This document shows, piece after piece, positions 13,529 to 25,852 of a DNA stretch of 64,000 nucleotides. A program made the translations under genes and the position numbers. Source of the DNA: Lobosporangium transversale (Eukaryota > Mortierellomycota > Mortierellomycetes > Mortierellales > Mortierellaceae); the NCBI RefSeq assembly GCF_002105155.1, contig NW_019029023.1:124001-188000 (forward strand), given 5' to 3'. Each line of letters begins with the position of its first letter. Position 1 is the first letter of the stretch. The notes beneath the pieces are model-generated. The model was not told the DNA's origin. It saw nothing but the letters and a program-made list of their open reading frames with translations, and ran no database searches.

Positions 13529-16068
13529 CGAATGAATGAATAAATTAACGTATTGACTTTTAGTATCAAGTGTCTAGTATGGCATACTAGTACTCCGTAC
13601 CAACCAAAATAACAAAAATTAGTATTTTGGGCCTTTTCCTATTTTCTGAAAGGCATCGGCTGGAGATACAAATATGTACTAATACTAACGCAAGAATTGA
13701 CATTCATGACATTTATAAATAAAGATGCAAGTGATACTAACACAAGGATTGACGAAAGTTGGCATTCATAAACAAACACGCACTGATACGAACACAAAAA
13801 CTGGCCTGCACAAAACCCGTGTAAAGCGACATTTATAGTGCTAATATTTCGGTAGTGTATAGAAATTGGTGAGGTGAGGCTAGTAGGTCTAAGTGCGCTA
13901 GCCTGAGCTCTTCTCGACCTTGTTCTTCTTGCTCTTCTCAGGTCTCTGTTGAGCCACAGCTCGATCAATTCAAATCAGGGTCCCTTTGATTCTTGTGTTT
14001 AACAAAAGCGGATACTTTATTCCTTCTCTAGTTGTCTTAAGAGGTAACTGCGCCTAAAGCCGAACGATCAAAAACTCGAATGATCATTGGCCTTATTGAC
14101 CAGCTTTTGCATACGCACAAGCACCTGCCTCTAGTGTCATCTCAAACTTGTGGCATAGAAAAATGGGGGTGCAATTGCAGAGATACTTCTTTTTTTTCAT
14201 AAGGTCAGAATATTACGTACCGGGTATGGCGGGATATTACAAAAAGGCTCCCGCTACTCACCTTGTAGATATCTTATTCAAATGTATAAATAATCCTTTC
14301 ACCTGATGATGCTCTATAGTCATATACATTGATATGTTTGAATTTCTCCCTTGTGCTTACTAAAGGTAAGGTAACTGGCCATGTTTCCTGTATTTTCAAC
14401 CTCTTGCGACAAACATGAGCAATATGGACGCGTTACGCCGCAACGACTTCTGTCTAATCCGTTTTTTTATATACAACAAAAAGAAAAGAAAAGAAAAGAA
14501 AGAAAAAAAGACTTCTATATGCCTTGTGATATGAAGTTATGGTCTCGACTGTGCTTGCCACCGCCATGCCCATTGATTGGGCTGTCGTGTTTGAGTGGCT
14601 GATTGTCGTGGATCCGCTGATTGAGGGGCAGTAGCCCATTGGTTGAAATCATAATATTATTCTATAAAATATCGTGTTCAAAATAATAAAATTCGACTGC
14701 ATGCCAGTTTATCCTCGAACCATGAGGCAGTCAATGCCTCTGAACGTCTTTAATGGGATTATAGTATGCTTTTGGGATATAGAAACAGACAATGTTGTCC
14801 CACTTTTGTGCATGAAGGGGGTCTAGGGTTAGTTCTTTGAGGGATGAGCCTTTTGAAGCTACGTCTGTTGCTGATAAAAAACAAAAATGGGTCTCCATTT
14901 TCTGCATACTTGCAGCGCTTCCATAATTCAAGGGCTGTAACATTGCCACCAAAGGATACATGTTTGTCGAAGCATTGATACACCCCTTAACAAAAGCTCA
15001 TGTGTATGATAAAAGTATTGTTTAAGGGACGCAAAGTGGTCAATAACATGTGGTGGTTATTCAGATATTAATTCGGTTTCCTATGGAGCCCGAACAGTCG
15101 TCCTAAACGGAAGCAATTAGTACTCAGTTAGTTCCTACTTAGACCTTGTGCCAAGAAGAAGGGATAATGAGAAGGGACCATAATCCCGGCAGCCAAACAT
15201 TTGGCTATGGCGAAAGCCTAATAGCGGATAGTTTGAACCAAAGCTCTTGATACAGATCAGCAAGCAGGTTGTTGTCATCATCGTTGTTTAGGCGCTAAAT
15301 AGCTTGAATCAAAGGTTAATGGACCTCTTGAGTGTACATGAACATGTAGGCGAAACGGGATCTATGATGCAATATCGTTTACCATGTTATGTACATAATA
15401 TTTTGTGCCGCATAATATATATAAAATATCACTCTGCAAGCTTGGATGTAAAAAAAAAAAGCTATGCTTGTTATAGTTAGTAGAGGAAAGTCCAGTAGAC
15501 AATTTGCTTTAATGCTTTGAAATTTTGTGGAACCCAGACGAGAATAAGAAATTTAAGTCCTGGTGACTTGTGTTTGACAATGAGGCAAGGGTTGCCACAT
15601 CGCGTCGTCTATGGTCTATGACTCTTTTATTTGTCTAGGAAAAAAATGATTCAATGGTGCCGTCATCAACAGCCTTATAACAGACTTGGGTAAGCCTACA
15701 TCATTTATAGAAGATAACCTAAAAAGGATGGCGATCATAGAAACTGGAAAGTAGGCTTACGCAGATTGTTCTCGAATTTTTATTTATTTTTTTTATTGGT
15801 TTTATTTAGCGATGATTTTCTTCTTAACATCAAAGAACATGATGAAAAAGAAAAAAATGCATCTTATCAAAAATACTAACAAAAAAGAACTATGTAATAT
15901 GTAGTCGATCTCTTTCTCTTTCCCCTTCACTTTTTTTTTTTAGTCTGTATCAATATGTACAAAAAAAAAAAAAAAAAATAAATGGCCCAATTCCAAATTT
16001 TTCTTCCGTTCAAAGAGGGGAGAAGGGACCTCGGATTGGCAATTTTTTTTTTTTTTTTTGAGGCCTAT
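13472..16068. other. Gene-poor spacer of 2.6 kb
   Basis: Holds a poly(T) run at about 13499-13528, a dispersed repeat (separate entry), a short microsatellite of AAAAGAAAAG type near 14476-14500, and A/T tracts near 15440, 15790 and 15961-15978. Short open frames have no recognisable motif. On the minus strand, about 13905-13968 encodes an Arg-rich stretch (LRRARRTRSRR) sharing about 20 identical bases with the 3' end of the CRN gene at 54377. Confidence 0.4.
13556..13830. repeat. Dispersed GTATCA-type repeat, copy A
   Basis: Begins with an imperfect palindrome (AGTATCAAGTGTCTAGTATG and its mirror GCATACTAGTACT). It continues as about three diverged tandem units that on the minus strand read GTTAGTATCACTTGCATCTT followed by TATTTAT. 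The same palindrome and units occur at 46745-46935 beside a CRN gene. It may be a MITE or solo terminal repeat; no coding capacity. Confidence 0.55.
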
Positions 16069-17040
16069 TTATGCAGCAGCCTCCTTCTTGCCTGTCTGCT
16101 GCACACCCGCAGATTGGCGGCTATTGGTAGCTTGAGTTGGAGCAGCAGGATCAATAGGCGTTGCGGTCTCGATACCAATTGCACCGTTGCCCTGCTGAAC
16201 AACCTTTGGAATCATTGGAGCTGGCACTGTCGTGGAATAGACAGTGGTTGCTTCTGGTGGCTGTCCATCAACTGCTCTTGCCGTAGTTTCAATAGTAGCT
16301 GCTCCGGGAACAATATTACTATCATTGGAGTCTACAATTACGGTTTCTGTTGTATGAAGCGTCGATTCCTGTGAGGGCGCCGCATCACCTGAGACCGAAA
16401 CTGGAGCAGTTGTCGTTGTCGCCGTTACCAATGGGCCCATCGTGGCCATGGGTGTTGGTGCTGGAATAGTGTCGAGCTGAGGAGCTGTAGGAGCCGCAAT
16501 GGTTGTCTGAGAAAGAGGGGCAGGTGGCACCAATGGTGTAGTAGCCAAAATATTGGCTGCAATAGATGGCTCGGTGCTTAGCACAGTATCAAGATCTGGA
16601 AGAGGCGCTACTTCAGGAGCTGGCTCCTTCAATGTCTCCTCCAATACTGCTGCCTGTGCATCCGTCGGTAAGCTTGCGACGTCGGGAATAGCTGTTGCTG
16701 TTGGTGGAACAGTCGATGGCGTTTCAGCTGCCGTGTGAACTGGATCGACTGCAGGCGCGATAGAGCCATTAGCAGTGTCAGAGCTGTTAGTGCTGTTGTT
16801 GTTGTCCAGGATAGGTTGCTGGAGTGTTATCGCAGGCGTGGGTGCAGGCGCACGAGGTAGCTCCTCTTTTTTCAGCTCCTCTAGCGGTGTGTCTGTCGAA
16901 TCAGTCTTTGGCAGCTTTGTAGCAGGCTCCTCGACTACTGGGGCTGAAGGATCATCTCCCTTTCGCTTTGCCCCGTTATTAGTGGCATCTGTTGTAGCAG
17001 CGGAAGTCTGCTTATTTCCTCTAGAACGCGTTGTGACCAT
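16069..17040 (-). CDS. Hypothetical disordered Ala/Thr/Pro-rich protein
   Basis: One uninterrupted frame of 323 residues. It opens MVTTRSRGNKQTSAATT and has a basic patch (GAKRKGDD) that could be an NLS. The rest is low complexity in Ala, Thr, Pro and Val with no domain or membrane segment, ending GKKEAAA. The frame is long for AT-rich DNA and codon choice looks coding, but its open antisense frames warn that composition helps. Function not recognised; a nuclear role is only a guess. A pyrimidine-rich leader follows on the minus strand upstream. Confidence 0.6.
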   Translation of the reverse strand: MVTTRSRGNKQTSAATTDATNNGAKRKGDDPSAPVVEEPATKLPKTDSTDTPLEELKKEELPRAPAPTPAITLQQPILDNNNSTNSSDTANGSIAPAVDPVHTAAETPSTVPPTATAIPDVASLPTDAQAAVLEETLKEPAPEVAPLPDLDTVLSTEPSIAANILATTPLVPPAPLSQTTIAAPTAPQLDTIPAPTPMATMGPLVTATTTTAPVSVSGDAAPSQESTLHTTETVIVDSNDSNIVPGAATIETTARAVDGQPPEATTVYSTTVPAPMIPKVVQQGNGAIGIETATPIDPAAPTQATNSRQSAGVQQTGKKEAAA

Positions 17041-17654
17041 TTTTTAAATTCTGCAATTGGATATTTAGTTGTGGGATATGATGTGGTAGATCAAAATTTA
17101 CTGCGATGTGGTAGGTAAGGTAGTTAAGAAAGGAGGGAGGTTTGATTGTTTGAATAGATAAAGGTGAAGAAGTGGAAAAAAGAAGAAAAGAATGAAAAGA
17201 GGAAAAAAAGGGCAAAGCACCAGAGCAAAGTGTTACTAGTATGATGAGGGGTACTGCGTCACGTGTATATACGTAATATATATTAAGACAATATACGTCA
17301 AAGAGTACATGTACAACATGTACAAATCGTTTAATCTCCTTAATAGATTTCTTCAGCCAATTGCGCTAAATTCATGTACGTGAACACTTAGGCTTATTGT
17401 GGAGATGGGAAATAAAGCCATACCCTTGTCTGGAAATACAGGGGAATTTTTAGAACAATGAGATTGTATCGCCCATTTCATTTGGTCACGATCCTTTATT
17501 GAATTGGTTTGGTGGCATCTCATTACCTGATGGACTCGCGACAAGACTCGCAACAAGCGAGTCAATGGCTGCCAATACACTTGAGTCTTCAAAGAATATG
17601 GGATCGTGACCAAATGAAGCGGATTATAGTTTTAAATTGTATTATACGTAATAT
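17041..17654. other. Spacer containing a small inverted-repeat element
   Basis: 5' region of the disordered-protein gene on one side and 3' region of the AlkB gene on the other. It includes the MITE-like element listed separately. Nothing else is recognised. Confidence 0.4.
17468..17624. mobile_element. MITE-like element with terminal inverted repeats
   Basis: Left end at 17468-17494 and right end at 17600-17624 are inverted copies. Both contain TTCATTTGGTCACGATCC, with a one-base gap nearer the tip. Total length is about 157 bp. Inside lies a smaller palindrome GACTCGC to GCGAGTC (about 17532-17561). A related left end with flanking similarity occurs at 39429-39452. Too short to encode a transposase, so non-autonomous if mobile. 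Confidence 0.55.
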
Positions 17655-18825
17655 TTATTTTCTATCTGCAGCTCCATTGTCGAGAGCACTTGGCCTACCA
17701 ACTTCCCAGGCAGCTGCTCGCATTTTACGAAGAGTGACACTGACTCGAATTTTCCTTGTAACCCATTCTCCATTTACTAGATCTTGTGAAGTTTCCTGAA
17801 TCCCATGCTCCCATAAATACCTTGCAGGACCCTGCATACTTATAATTGATCCTGGTTTTAGACGGACTGTGAAGCTGGGTTTCCTTTCTACTAGTGACTC
17901 TTCAGTGAATGAACTGGATCGGGAAGATGTGGAGCTACCTTCTGGTGGGTCTTCTGGAGACATGGGTTTTCTCGCTGGATAAAAGTCCATGTTGATTGCA
18001 GAAATTAGCGACACAATGATGATACCATCCTCAAATCTAAAAAACACCGAAGTTGGATTAGCTTGATTGCAAATAATTCTTCAGCTAGTTTGCACAAGTC
18101 GTCATAACGGACGTTTACCGTGCTAAATCCACATGGGGTTTGATACCATCGCCTGTTTTTTTTTTTTTAAAGATAATAATAATAAATGTTATGCGTTAAA
18201 TCCTTTCTTCTTCTTCTTCTTTTTCTTCTTCAAAAAAGATATCCTGACCTGGGTAGTACAGATTCATAATGCTCTGATCAAACAGAGGGTCTCTTTCGGT
18301 CCAGCCATTAATACCACCTCGACAGTAGGGTTCACTCAGCACTCCGCGTTCCTTCATCACTTCTTCAAGCCATTCTAGCCATTCAAGATCGCGTTCTCCG
18401 AAACACATGGCTTGGTTTTGTTGACCGCCCTTGAAAAAGTTTTTTTCGGTGATCTGAGCCATGAGTTTAGCTTGATCTTGATGTGTTAAGATGTTGGAGT
18501 GGAGAGTCAGGCCCTCAATATATGGATGGGACTGGTGATGATGGCGCATACTTTCCAGGCGTGAATTTGAAGGAGTACAGCTATTACTGTCATCTTCATC
18601 ATCAGTGCAATTCATAATACTCTGAAAGATAGGATCAGAACGAAGGGATAGCGATACGTTATCGAGCAGTATATCGTATTCTTTTGCTGTTGTTGTGGAT
18701 GTCGCTATCGTTGTTATGCTTAATTCCTTTTCTTTTTCAAGGACGGGCTCATTGTAGCCTATTATGTCGTGCTCAGAGTCATCTGAATCAAAGGACCCGA
18801 ATAATTCATGTTCCAGCGTACTCAT
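17655..18825 (-). CDS. AlkB-type 2-oxoglutarate/Fe(II) dioxygenase
   Basis: Three exons: 18825-18249, 18152-18119 (only 34 nt) and 18036-17655, about 330 residues. The small middle exon supplies the core motif: the join reads YYPG-DGIKPHVDLA-RFEDGIIIVSL. Iron ligands are H199 and D201 (HVD) and distal His about 281 in LWEHGI; basic residues RKIRVSVTLRKMR fit the 2-oxoglutarate-binding Arg region. INMDF after the HxD strand resembles ALKBH8/ALKBH6-type sequences more than bacterial AlkB. Such enzymes demethylate or hydroxylate nucleic acids. The N-terminal about 90 residues are acidic and Ser/Thr-rich. Substrate (tRNA or other) cannot be decided from sequence. Confidence 0.85.
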
Positions 18826-19762
18826 CGTTCAAGATGATCAGGTAATGATGGCATGGACGAATTCTTTTAATGTCTAAAAGTCTAAATGTCCGTGCTTATT
18901 ATTTTTGTTCTCGAAAATGACGCGTTTTAAGCTCAATAAGAAAAGTTTATTTCTGTAGTCACATTTTTTTTATTTTTATTTTTATTTTTTTAACTGCGCA
19001 GTTTTGGTATTGGTTGATCAGTTACTGATGGTTCCCTCTAGATGCTGGGACTATACGTGTACATTCCTCGTGCCTTGTCCAATAAAGATTTCAATGAGAT
19101 AACCAAAATCCCCAGGGCTGCGCTGTTCATTTGAATGACAAATCAGAATGAGGTGATACAGGCTTTCTCCAACAAGGATTGCATTGATTATGGACGGCGT
19201 GGACCATCACAATGGATAAACATGTGTAGTATACATGTACTGTACATGTGCATTTATTCAGACGTATAAATCGGGACTATTCCTGTGTTTAATGCTTTGG
19301 TATGCCCTAAACTGAGTGAGAAGCGGATTTGTCTTGTTCATTTCAAGCAAGGTTATAAATGTAAAGCATACACATGTACCATAGACTTAATTGGGAATAT
19401 GAGATAAAGTGCAGTGGTGATATTGAAGGGATTTAAAATATCACACTGCGCTGATGGAATGAGATGGCTTATTAATCCCAATCACTTTGCTTCCTCACTT
19501 CTTTTTTTCTAATTCTAACACCCTCTTCTCTTTTTTTCTTATCTCTCACACACCTCCCCACTCTTTTTTTTTTTTTTCTTTTTTTGCTTCTGTGTTGCTT
19601 CTCCTTTTCTCTTTTCATAGTCTGGCATTATCACTCCCTTTCTGTATCTTCATCCTTGCCTTGTTGCGCTCTTTTCCCTCCCCCCCCTGATTATTCTCAA
19701 AGCAGATCAGATTGATTGGTGTCTACTTTTGGAACAATAGCAATAACAAACAGACCTCATTA
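18826..19762. promoter_or_regulatory. Divergent spacer upstream of AlkB and ABCC genes
   Basis: About 940 bp. It includes imperfect palindromic ACATGTAC elements near 19215-19250 (AGTATACATGTACTGTACAT). A long pyrimidine-rich leader at about 19497-19690 directly precedes the ABCC gene and probably forms its 5' UTR. No coding evidence. Confidence 0.45.
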
Positions 19763-19872
19763 ATGTCTATTTGGCAATGTCACCAAAATGGTGCATGGGT
19801 AAGTTTGTCTGTAATGGCTCATGTCGAACTTATACTTTTGATCATCTTGCTCATTCACATTCATTCGCTTAT

Positions 19873-19906
<34 letters not shown>

Positions 19907-22900
19907 GAATGGACATAATGTAGGGGCCGTTCAACCCTAACTGCCCAGCTGATTTTACACCATGTTTTGAAGACACAGTTTTGCGTTTAATCCCAGTTTC
20001 ATTTCTATTAATTGCTGGTCTACCGCGTATCATTCAATTGGCCAAGAAGCCCACAATCAGTTATCCTTCAAGTAAATGGGTCCAGATCCTGAAACAGGCA
20101 TGTTAAATACTATACTGCGATTATAACCAGCCACAGAATGATCACGGAATTTTTTTTTTTCCTTGATCGACTCCTGACACTATTTATTTTTATACTTTTT
20201 GGAATTTTATAGACTGGAATTACTGCTTTAATCGCTGTCTCTATTGCTATTCAAGTTCGGATATTTCAATCCCACAAGGATAATGACGAAAGTTACTTCA
20301 GCATCGAATCATTGTCCGCCATTGTTGAAATTGTGCTTCTATTCTTTGCATGGGTATTGACGATTGTTGAGAACAAGAAGAATCATTTGTCATCCAATGT
20401 TCTGCTTGTCTTTTGGTTGCTATTGTTTATAAGCACAGCAATTAAATTGCGCACATTGGTCTTGGGATGCCCTATCACCAGCGAATGGAACGAGAGCACA
20501 CTCTATGGCTCCAAATTAGCTCTTTCAGCATTTGTCTTTTCGCTGGAAACGGTCCGTAAGGATCCTGGAATTCGTCTGGATGAAGATGATGTAAGTTGGA
20601 TATGAAAAGAGTCATTTATGAAGTCGCAATAGTAATAATAATAGTATTAAATAACCATAATTTCATATTCTTCATATTCGTAGCAAAAATGTCCTGAAGA
20701 CGAAGCCAACATCTTCTCGATTGCATCTTTCCATTGGGTGACGGGATTGATGCGTAAAGGATATGCCAAACCGTTGACATTCGATGATCTGTGGGTATTG
20801 AGGAAGGAAGACAAATCTAAGAATGTTTCGTTGACATTTTCACAAGTATGGGAAAACGAGCTCAAGAGTGAAAAGTAAGTTCCTTTTTTATTATTGTTTA
20901 CTATTGTATATAGTTATATAAAAGCATCTATAACCATAGCAATCAAGTTCTTGTTAATTAATATCAGTTTGTGCTGTGAAAAAAAAAAAAAAAAAAAAAA
21001 AAACCGTCTCTCGATGTACTCATACAGCCCCAGCTTGGTTCGTGCCATCTCCAAGGCATTCGGTAAACCTTTTTACGTTGCAGGAATTTGGAAGGCTGCC
21101 AATGATATTTTGGGATTTTTGCAACCAGTTCTTTTGCGCGAGATGCTACGCTTTGTTATGAGTTACAAGACCGACAACCCACAACCACTATATCGCGGTT
21201 ATACCATCGCTTGTCTTATGTTTGCCTGCAGTATCACTCAGACAACAGTTTTGCATCAGTATTTCCACCTCTGTTTCCGCACGGGCATGCATATCCGTGC
21301 AGGACTCGTCACTGCCATCTATCAGAAATCACTTCGGCTCTCCAACTCAGCCCGCCAGACCTCCACCGTTGGCGAGATTGTCAACCACATGTCCATTGAT
21401 GCTCAGAAAGTCCAGGACTTGGTTACATATCTCCATATTGTATGGAGTGGACTTTTTCAAATTGTACTTGCCATGTATCTGTTGTATGATACCATGAGCT
21501 GGGCGATCTTTGCAGGAGTAACAGTAATGCTTTTAATGATCCCTCTCAATGCCCGGCTATCAGTATTCATGAAGTCGTTTCAGCAGCAACAAATGAAGAA
21601 CAAGGACACTAGAATCAAGTTGATGAACGAGTTGTTGAACGGTATTCGAGTTATTAAGCTTTATGCTTGGGAAGGAACATTCTTGCAGAAAGTCCTCACG
21701 GTCCGCAATGACTATGAATTAGCGACGCTGAAGAAGATCGGCTACTTGTCTGCTGTCCAAAGCTTCACTTGGGCTTGCACTCCTTTCTTGGTCTCATTAG
21801 CAACATTTACTGTTTACGCGGTAGTCATGAAGAAGCCCATGACTACAGATATTGTCTTCCCTTCACTTTCATTGTTTAACCTGTTGCAATTTCCCTTGTC
21901 CATGTTCCCAAGTGTCATTAGGTACATTTTCAAATGCGTTTTTCTGGCGGTGCTCAAAAGATTTTTTTCTGTTGTTCTACATTGTCTAATTTTTTTTTTT
22001 TTTTTTTTTTTTTTTTGTTGCTGAATTGCAATTTAAATAGTTCTGCCGTAGAAGCTTATGTTGCGTTAGGCCGTGTCTATAACTTCTTGACGAGTGCTGA
22101 GGTCGATCCTCATGCTGTCATCGTCGAGGACCCGCGCAAGCTATCTGGTCGCAATGCAGCTGCCAAGTACGCGCTCATTGCCAAGGATGCAACTTATGGC
22201 TGGTATAAGGATTCGGCTCCTGTGATTACTAACATAAACCTCGCACTCAAAAAGGACTGTCTCCTCAGCGTCATTGGTCGCGTTGGCTCTGGTAAGAGTT
22301 CTCTAATTGCCGCACTCTGTGGTGATATGGAGCGTATTTCAGGTGAAATTCGAGTTCGAGGCTCGGTAGCCTTTGTTCCCCAACAAGCATGGATCATGAA
22401 TGATACACTGCGTGCCAACATCTTGTTTGGGAACCCATATGATCCAGCTTTTTATCAAAAAACAATCGAGGCATGCTGTCTTCAACAGGATTTTGATATG
22501 CTTCTTGGAGGCGACATGACTGAGATCGGTGAACGCGGCATCAATTTATCAGGAGGACAAAAGGCTCGAATCTCTTTAGCTCGCGCGGTTTATGCTCGTG
22601 CCGATATTTACCTGTTTGATGACCCACTCTCTGCTGTTGACGCCCATGTTGGTCGTACCATCTTTGACAAGGTGATTGGGCCCAGGGGTTTGCTGGCTGG
22701 AAAATCTCGTGTCTTGGTGACTCATCAGATTCAGTATTTAGCACAATCAACTAGCATTATGATGTTGCGTAATGGACAGATCGTAGAGCAAGGCACTTAC
22801 CAGGAGCTGATGCGGAAGAAAGCAGATGTTTTCCAGCTTGTCTCAGAATACGGAAATGACTCGAATGAGGGGGATGAGGAAATTCAACAGAATGAAGAGC

Positions 22901-24891
22901 AAACGGTTTTGAGAGAAAACATTGTTTTGGAGGACGATATTGTAGCAAATGATGATTTTCCAGCTGAGGAAGTTGCACTCCTCTCGAGTACACCACAGTC
23001 TGCTCGTCGGGATAGTATTCGCAGCATCAGTAATAGTGTTCGTACGCTTCGTCGACCATCTGTCGCATCATTACAGCAACATGGCAAAGTTGCTAAGGCA
23101 GATATACCTAACAATAATATTATTACAGAGGAACAAATGAGGCAAGGCAGTGTACATAGAAGCGTTTATCTCGCTTACGCCAAGGCTTGCTCCTACCGCT
23201 CTGTCTTTATGTATATCTTTTCAATGGTCTTCTCACAGGCTGCCTCTATCTCAACTTCGCTCTGGCTGACACACTGGAGTAGTGACAACGATCAAGGAAA
23301 TCATACACATGGTGTGATGTATTACATTGGAATTTATGCTGCACTTGGTTTATCCTATTCACTTCTTACTGTCTTCCAATCCATTGTCATTCAAGTCTTT
23401 TGCGGCATCCGATCGGCACGTGTATTACATCATGAGATGTTGATCAGCGTCTTACGATCTCCTATGATCTTCTTTGACACGACGCCCATGGGACGTATCC
23501 TCAACCGCTTCAGCAAAGATCAGTCAACCATCGACGAGGTCCTTCCTAGGTCTTTCTCTGGATATTCTCGCACATTGTTCCAAGTTGCCTCTGTTCTGAT
23601 AGTGGTCACTTTTTCGACCCCCAGCTTCATTGTGGCGATCATTCCTTTTGCGTTTATCTACTTGTGGTTGCAGCGCTATTATCTGGCAACTTCAAGAGAG
23701 ATCCGTCGATTAGACTCTGTCTCTCGCTCACCTGTCTTTGCTCATTTCCAGGAGACACTTGGGGGCATCAGTACAATTCGGGCGTATCGTCAACAGAATC
23801 GGTTTATTCAGGGTAATGAGTTCCGTCTAGACCAAAACCTGCGTGCGTACTATCCTAGCATTGCAGGCAACAGATGGTTGGCGTTCCGTCTCGAGACGCT
23901 CAGTTCTGTCATCATTTTTGGCTCAGCCTTCTTGTCCGTAGTTTCCCTTTCAAGGAACATTTCAGTGGAGCCAGGTCTGGTGGGTCTGTCGCTGACTTAT
24001 GCTATGAGCATCACTCAGACGTTGAACTGGATGGTGCGTCAATACACAGAAATTGAGTCCAACATTGTTTCAGTGGAGCGTTTACAGGAGTATATAGAGT
24101 TGAAGCCCGAGGCTCCCGAGATCATTGAGGATAACCGTCCTCCCCAGGATTGGCCTCCTCAAGGTCGCATTGAATTTGTAGATTATGAGACGAGGTATCG
24201 ACCTGGTCTGGAGTTGGTCCTTCGGGGTGTGAATTGCTCAATTAAGCCGCACGAGAAGATTGGTATCTGTGGCAGAACAGGCGCAGGCAAATCAAGTCTC
24301 ACATTATCGTTATTCCGAATCATTGAAGCTTCTCGTGGACAAATCATTGTGGATGGGATTGATATTGCAAAGCTAGGATTATACGACCTCCGTTCACGAT
24401 TCTCGATTATCCCACAAGATCCTGTACTGTTTGCGGGCACAATCCGATTCAATTTGGATCCTCTGGGAACCAAATCCGATTTAGAACTTTGGCAAGCGCT
24501 TGAAGATTCGTACCTCAATAGTTATGTCTCGAGCATGGAAGGAGGATTGAATGCGATGGTTCTTGAAGGAGGAGACAACTTCTCAGTGGGACAACGTCAG
24601 TTGATCTGTTTAGCACGTGCATTACTCCGCAAGACATCGTTGTTGATCTTGGATGAAGCTACAGCTGCGATTGATTTGGAGACAGATGCACTAGTTCAAA
24701 GGATTATCCGTCAAAAGTTCCGTGATTGCACCATCCTGACGATTGCACACCGAATCAACACTGTGATGGACAGTGATCGGATTATGGTATTGGATCAAGG
24801 ACGAGTTGCGGAATTTGATACGCCAGCAGCTCTTTTGCGGGACCCAACATCGATCTTTTACTCGCTTGCAAAAGAATCAGGAAACGCTTAA
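19763..24891 (+). CDS. ABCC-family (MRP/Ycf1-type) ABC transporter
   Basis: Six exons: 19763-19798, 19924-20097, 20213-20590, 20684-20874, 21028-21921 and 22041-24891, about 1507 residues, the usual size for long ABCC proteins. Order: N-terminal TMD0-like helices (residues 30-160), TMD1, NBD1, linker, TMD2, NBD2. NBD1 has Walker A GRVGSGKSS (about 637), signature LSGGQKARISLARA (about 727) and Walker B IYLFDDPLSAVDAH. NBD2 has Walker A GRTGAGKSS (about 1302), signature FSVGQRQLICLARA and LLILDEATAAID. NBD1 has Asp where the catalytic Glu normally sits (FDDP), typical of asymmetric ABCC transporters. Likely exports glutathione conjugates or other anions, at the vacuole or plasma membrane. Intron 2 uses a GC donor. 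Introns 1, 4 and 5 carry long A/T runs. Confidence 0.95.
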
Positions 24892-25209
24892 AGTCCATAG
24901 AAAGTTTCTTCGACGATCTCTTTATTGGAAGGGAACCAGCTATTAATATATAAAAACACGTTCTTTATAAACTACTTTTTATTTTTTTTTAAGACATTTA
25001 ATGATCACTATGCTTCAAACAGTTAAAAAAATCTTTTCCTTGTTTCGTTGCAAGGCACCTCTTTCTTCGCAATAATCCTAATGACTACAGCAGAAGCAAT
25101 GACGAGAGCGATAGCAATTGAAATAGAAGTTGAATAAGTGCTAGCTATAACAGCGACTGCATAAGCAAACCGAGTTTCGAAGAAACGAACGGGGTTAACC
25201 AGTTTATCC

Positions 25210-25240
<31 letters not shown>

Positions 25241-25376
25241 GTCATCCAGAAGCACAGTTGACAAATGTGGCCAAAATATGACGTCTATCTGTAAGACCAA
25301 TTTTCTGGGTCATGAAACAAGCACTCTATGAAGTATGAGCATGTAACAGACACTTTTGATCATAAAAAGCCTGTGA

Positions 25377-25819
25377 GTGTTGCCATCTTATTGGTACCTT
25401 CCCTACTCTGCTGTGAATAACATTGTGGGTGTTTCTAAAGAGAAGGGGACAATAGAGAAAAAAGGAAGTGGTAATCGCTATGCAACTTTCCAAAGAAGTA
25501 TGTGGTACGGCTACGCTAAATTTGATAAGGCCCAAGCTTTACTATCGATAGCCTTCATCAATCCTTAAAGGTGCATTTTCACCTCGGCCCTCCTGTGTCC
25601 ATTTTAGCCGCCTCCAGAGCCGTTCTCCAACAAGCGGACTACACACTCAGGCTTATACGTTGTGAGTCAGAAGATTACAACAGTCCAGAGAGGGTTGCTA
25701 CCCGCGTTCAATGGACGAATGATTTGATTATGAATGGCATCAACCTAAAAGAGGTCGTGCTCATTGATGAATCACGGACAATTCTAAGACCTTCTGGCAT
25801 TCACGCGACCTACAGTTAG
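25377..25819 (+). pseudogene. Decayed Tc1/mariner-like transposase
   Basis: Two conceptual frames together read as a transposase. The first has the helix-turn-helix part (AVNNIVGVSKEKGTIEKKGS). The second has the catalytic approach RVQWTNDLIMNGINLKEVVL then IDES, where the Asp is the expected first acidic residue of the DDE triad. A frameshift near 25568 separates them, and the frame ends at 25819 just after that motif, so the other catalytic residues are absent. Family assignment is from motif memory. It cannot encode a working enzyme. Confidence 0.6.
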
Positions 25820-25852
25820 GAGAATTCTTTCTGGAGAGCCTTTTAGAAGTCG

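Noticed and set aside
14206..14230. Short match between CATAAGGTCAGAATATT here and CATAAGGCCAGAACATT at 31936.
   Set aside because: About 17 bases with mismatches; too short to claim a repeat family.
16553..17047. Plus-strand frames over the disordered-protein gene.
   Set aside because: Antisense of a longer frame with better composition; the minus frame ends and starts cleanly.
19487..19690. Plus-strand Phe/Leu/Ser-rich frame.
   Set aside because: Translation of a pyrimidine-rich leader directly upstream of the ABCC gene; no protein character.
20072..20097. GT donor GTAAAT at 20072 for ABCC intron 2.
   Set aside because: It gives the wrong phase with the acceptor at 20212 and removes the conserved WVQILKQ segment.
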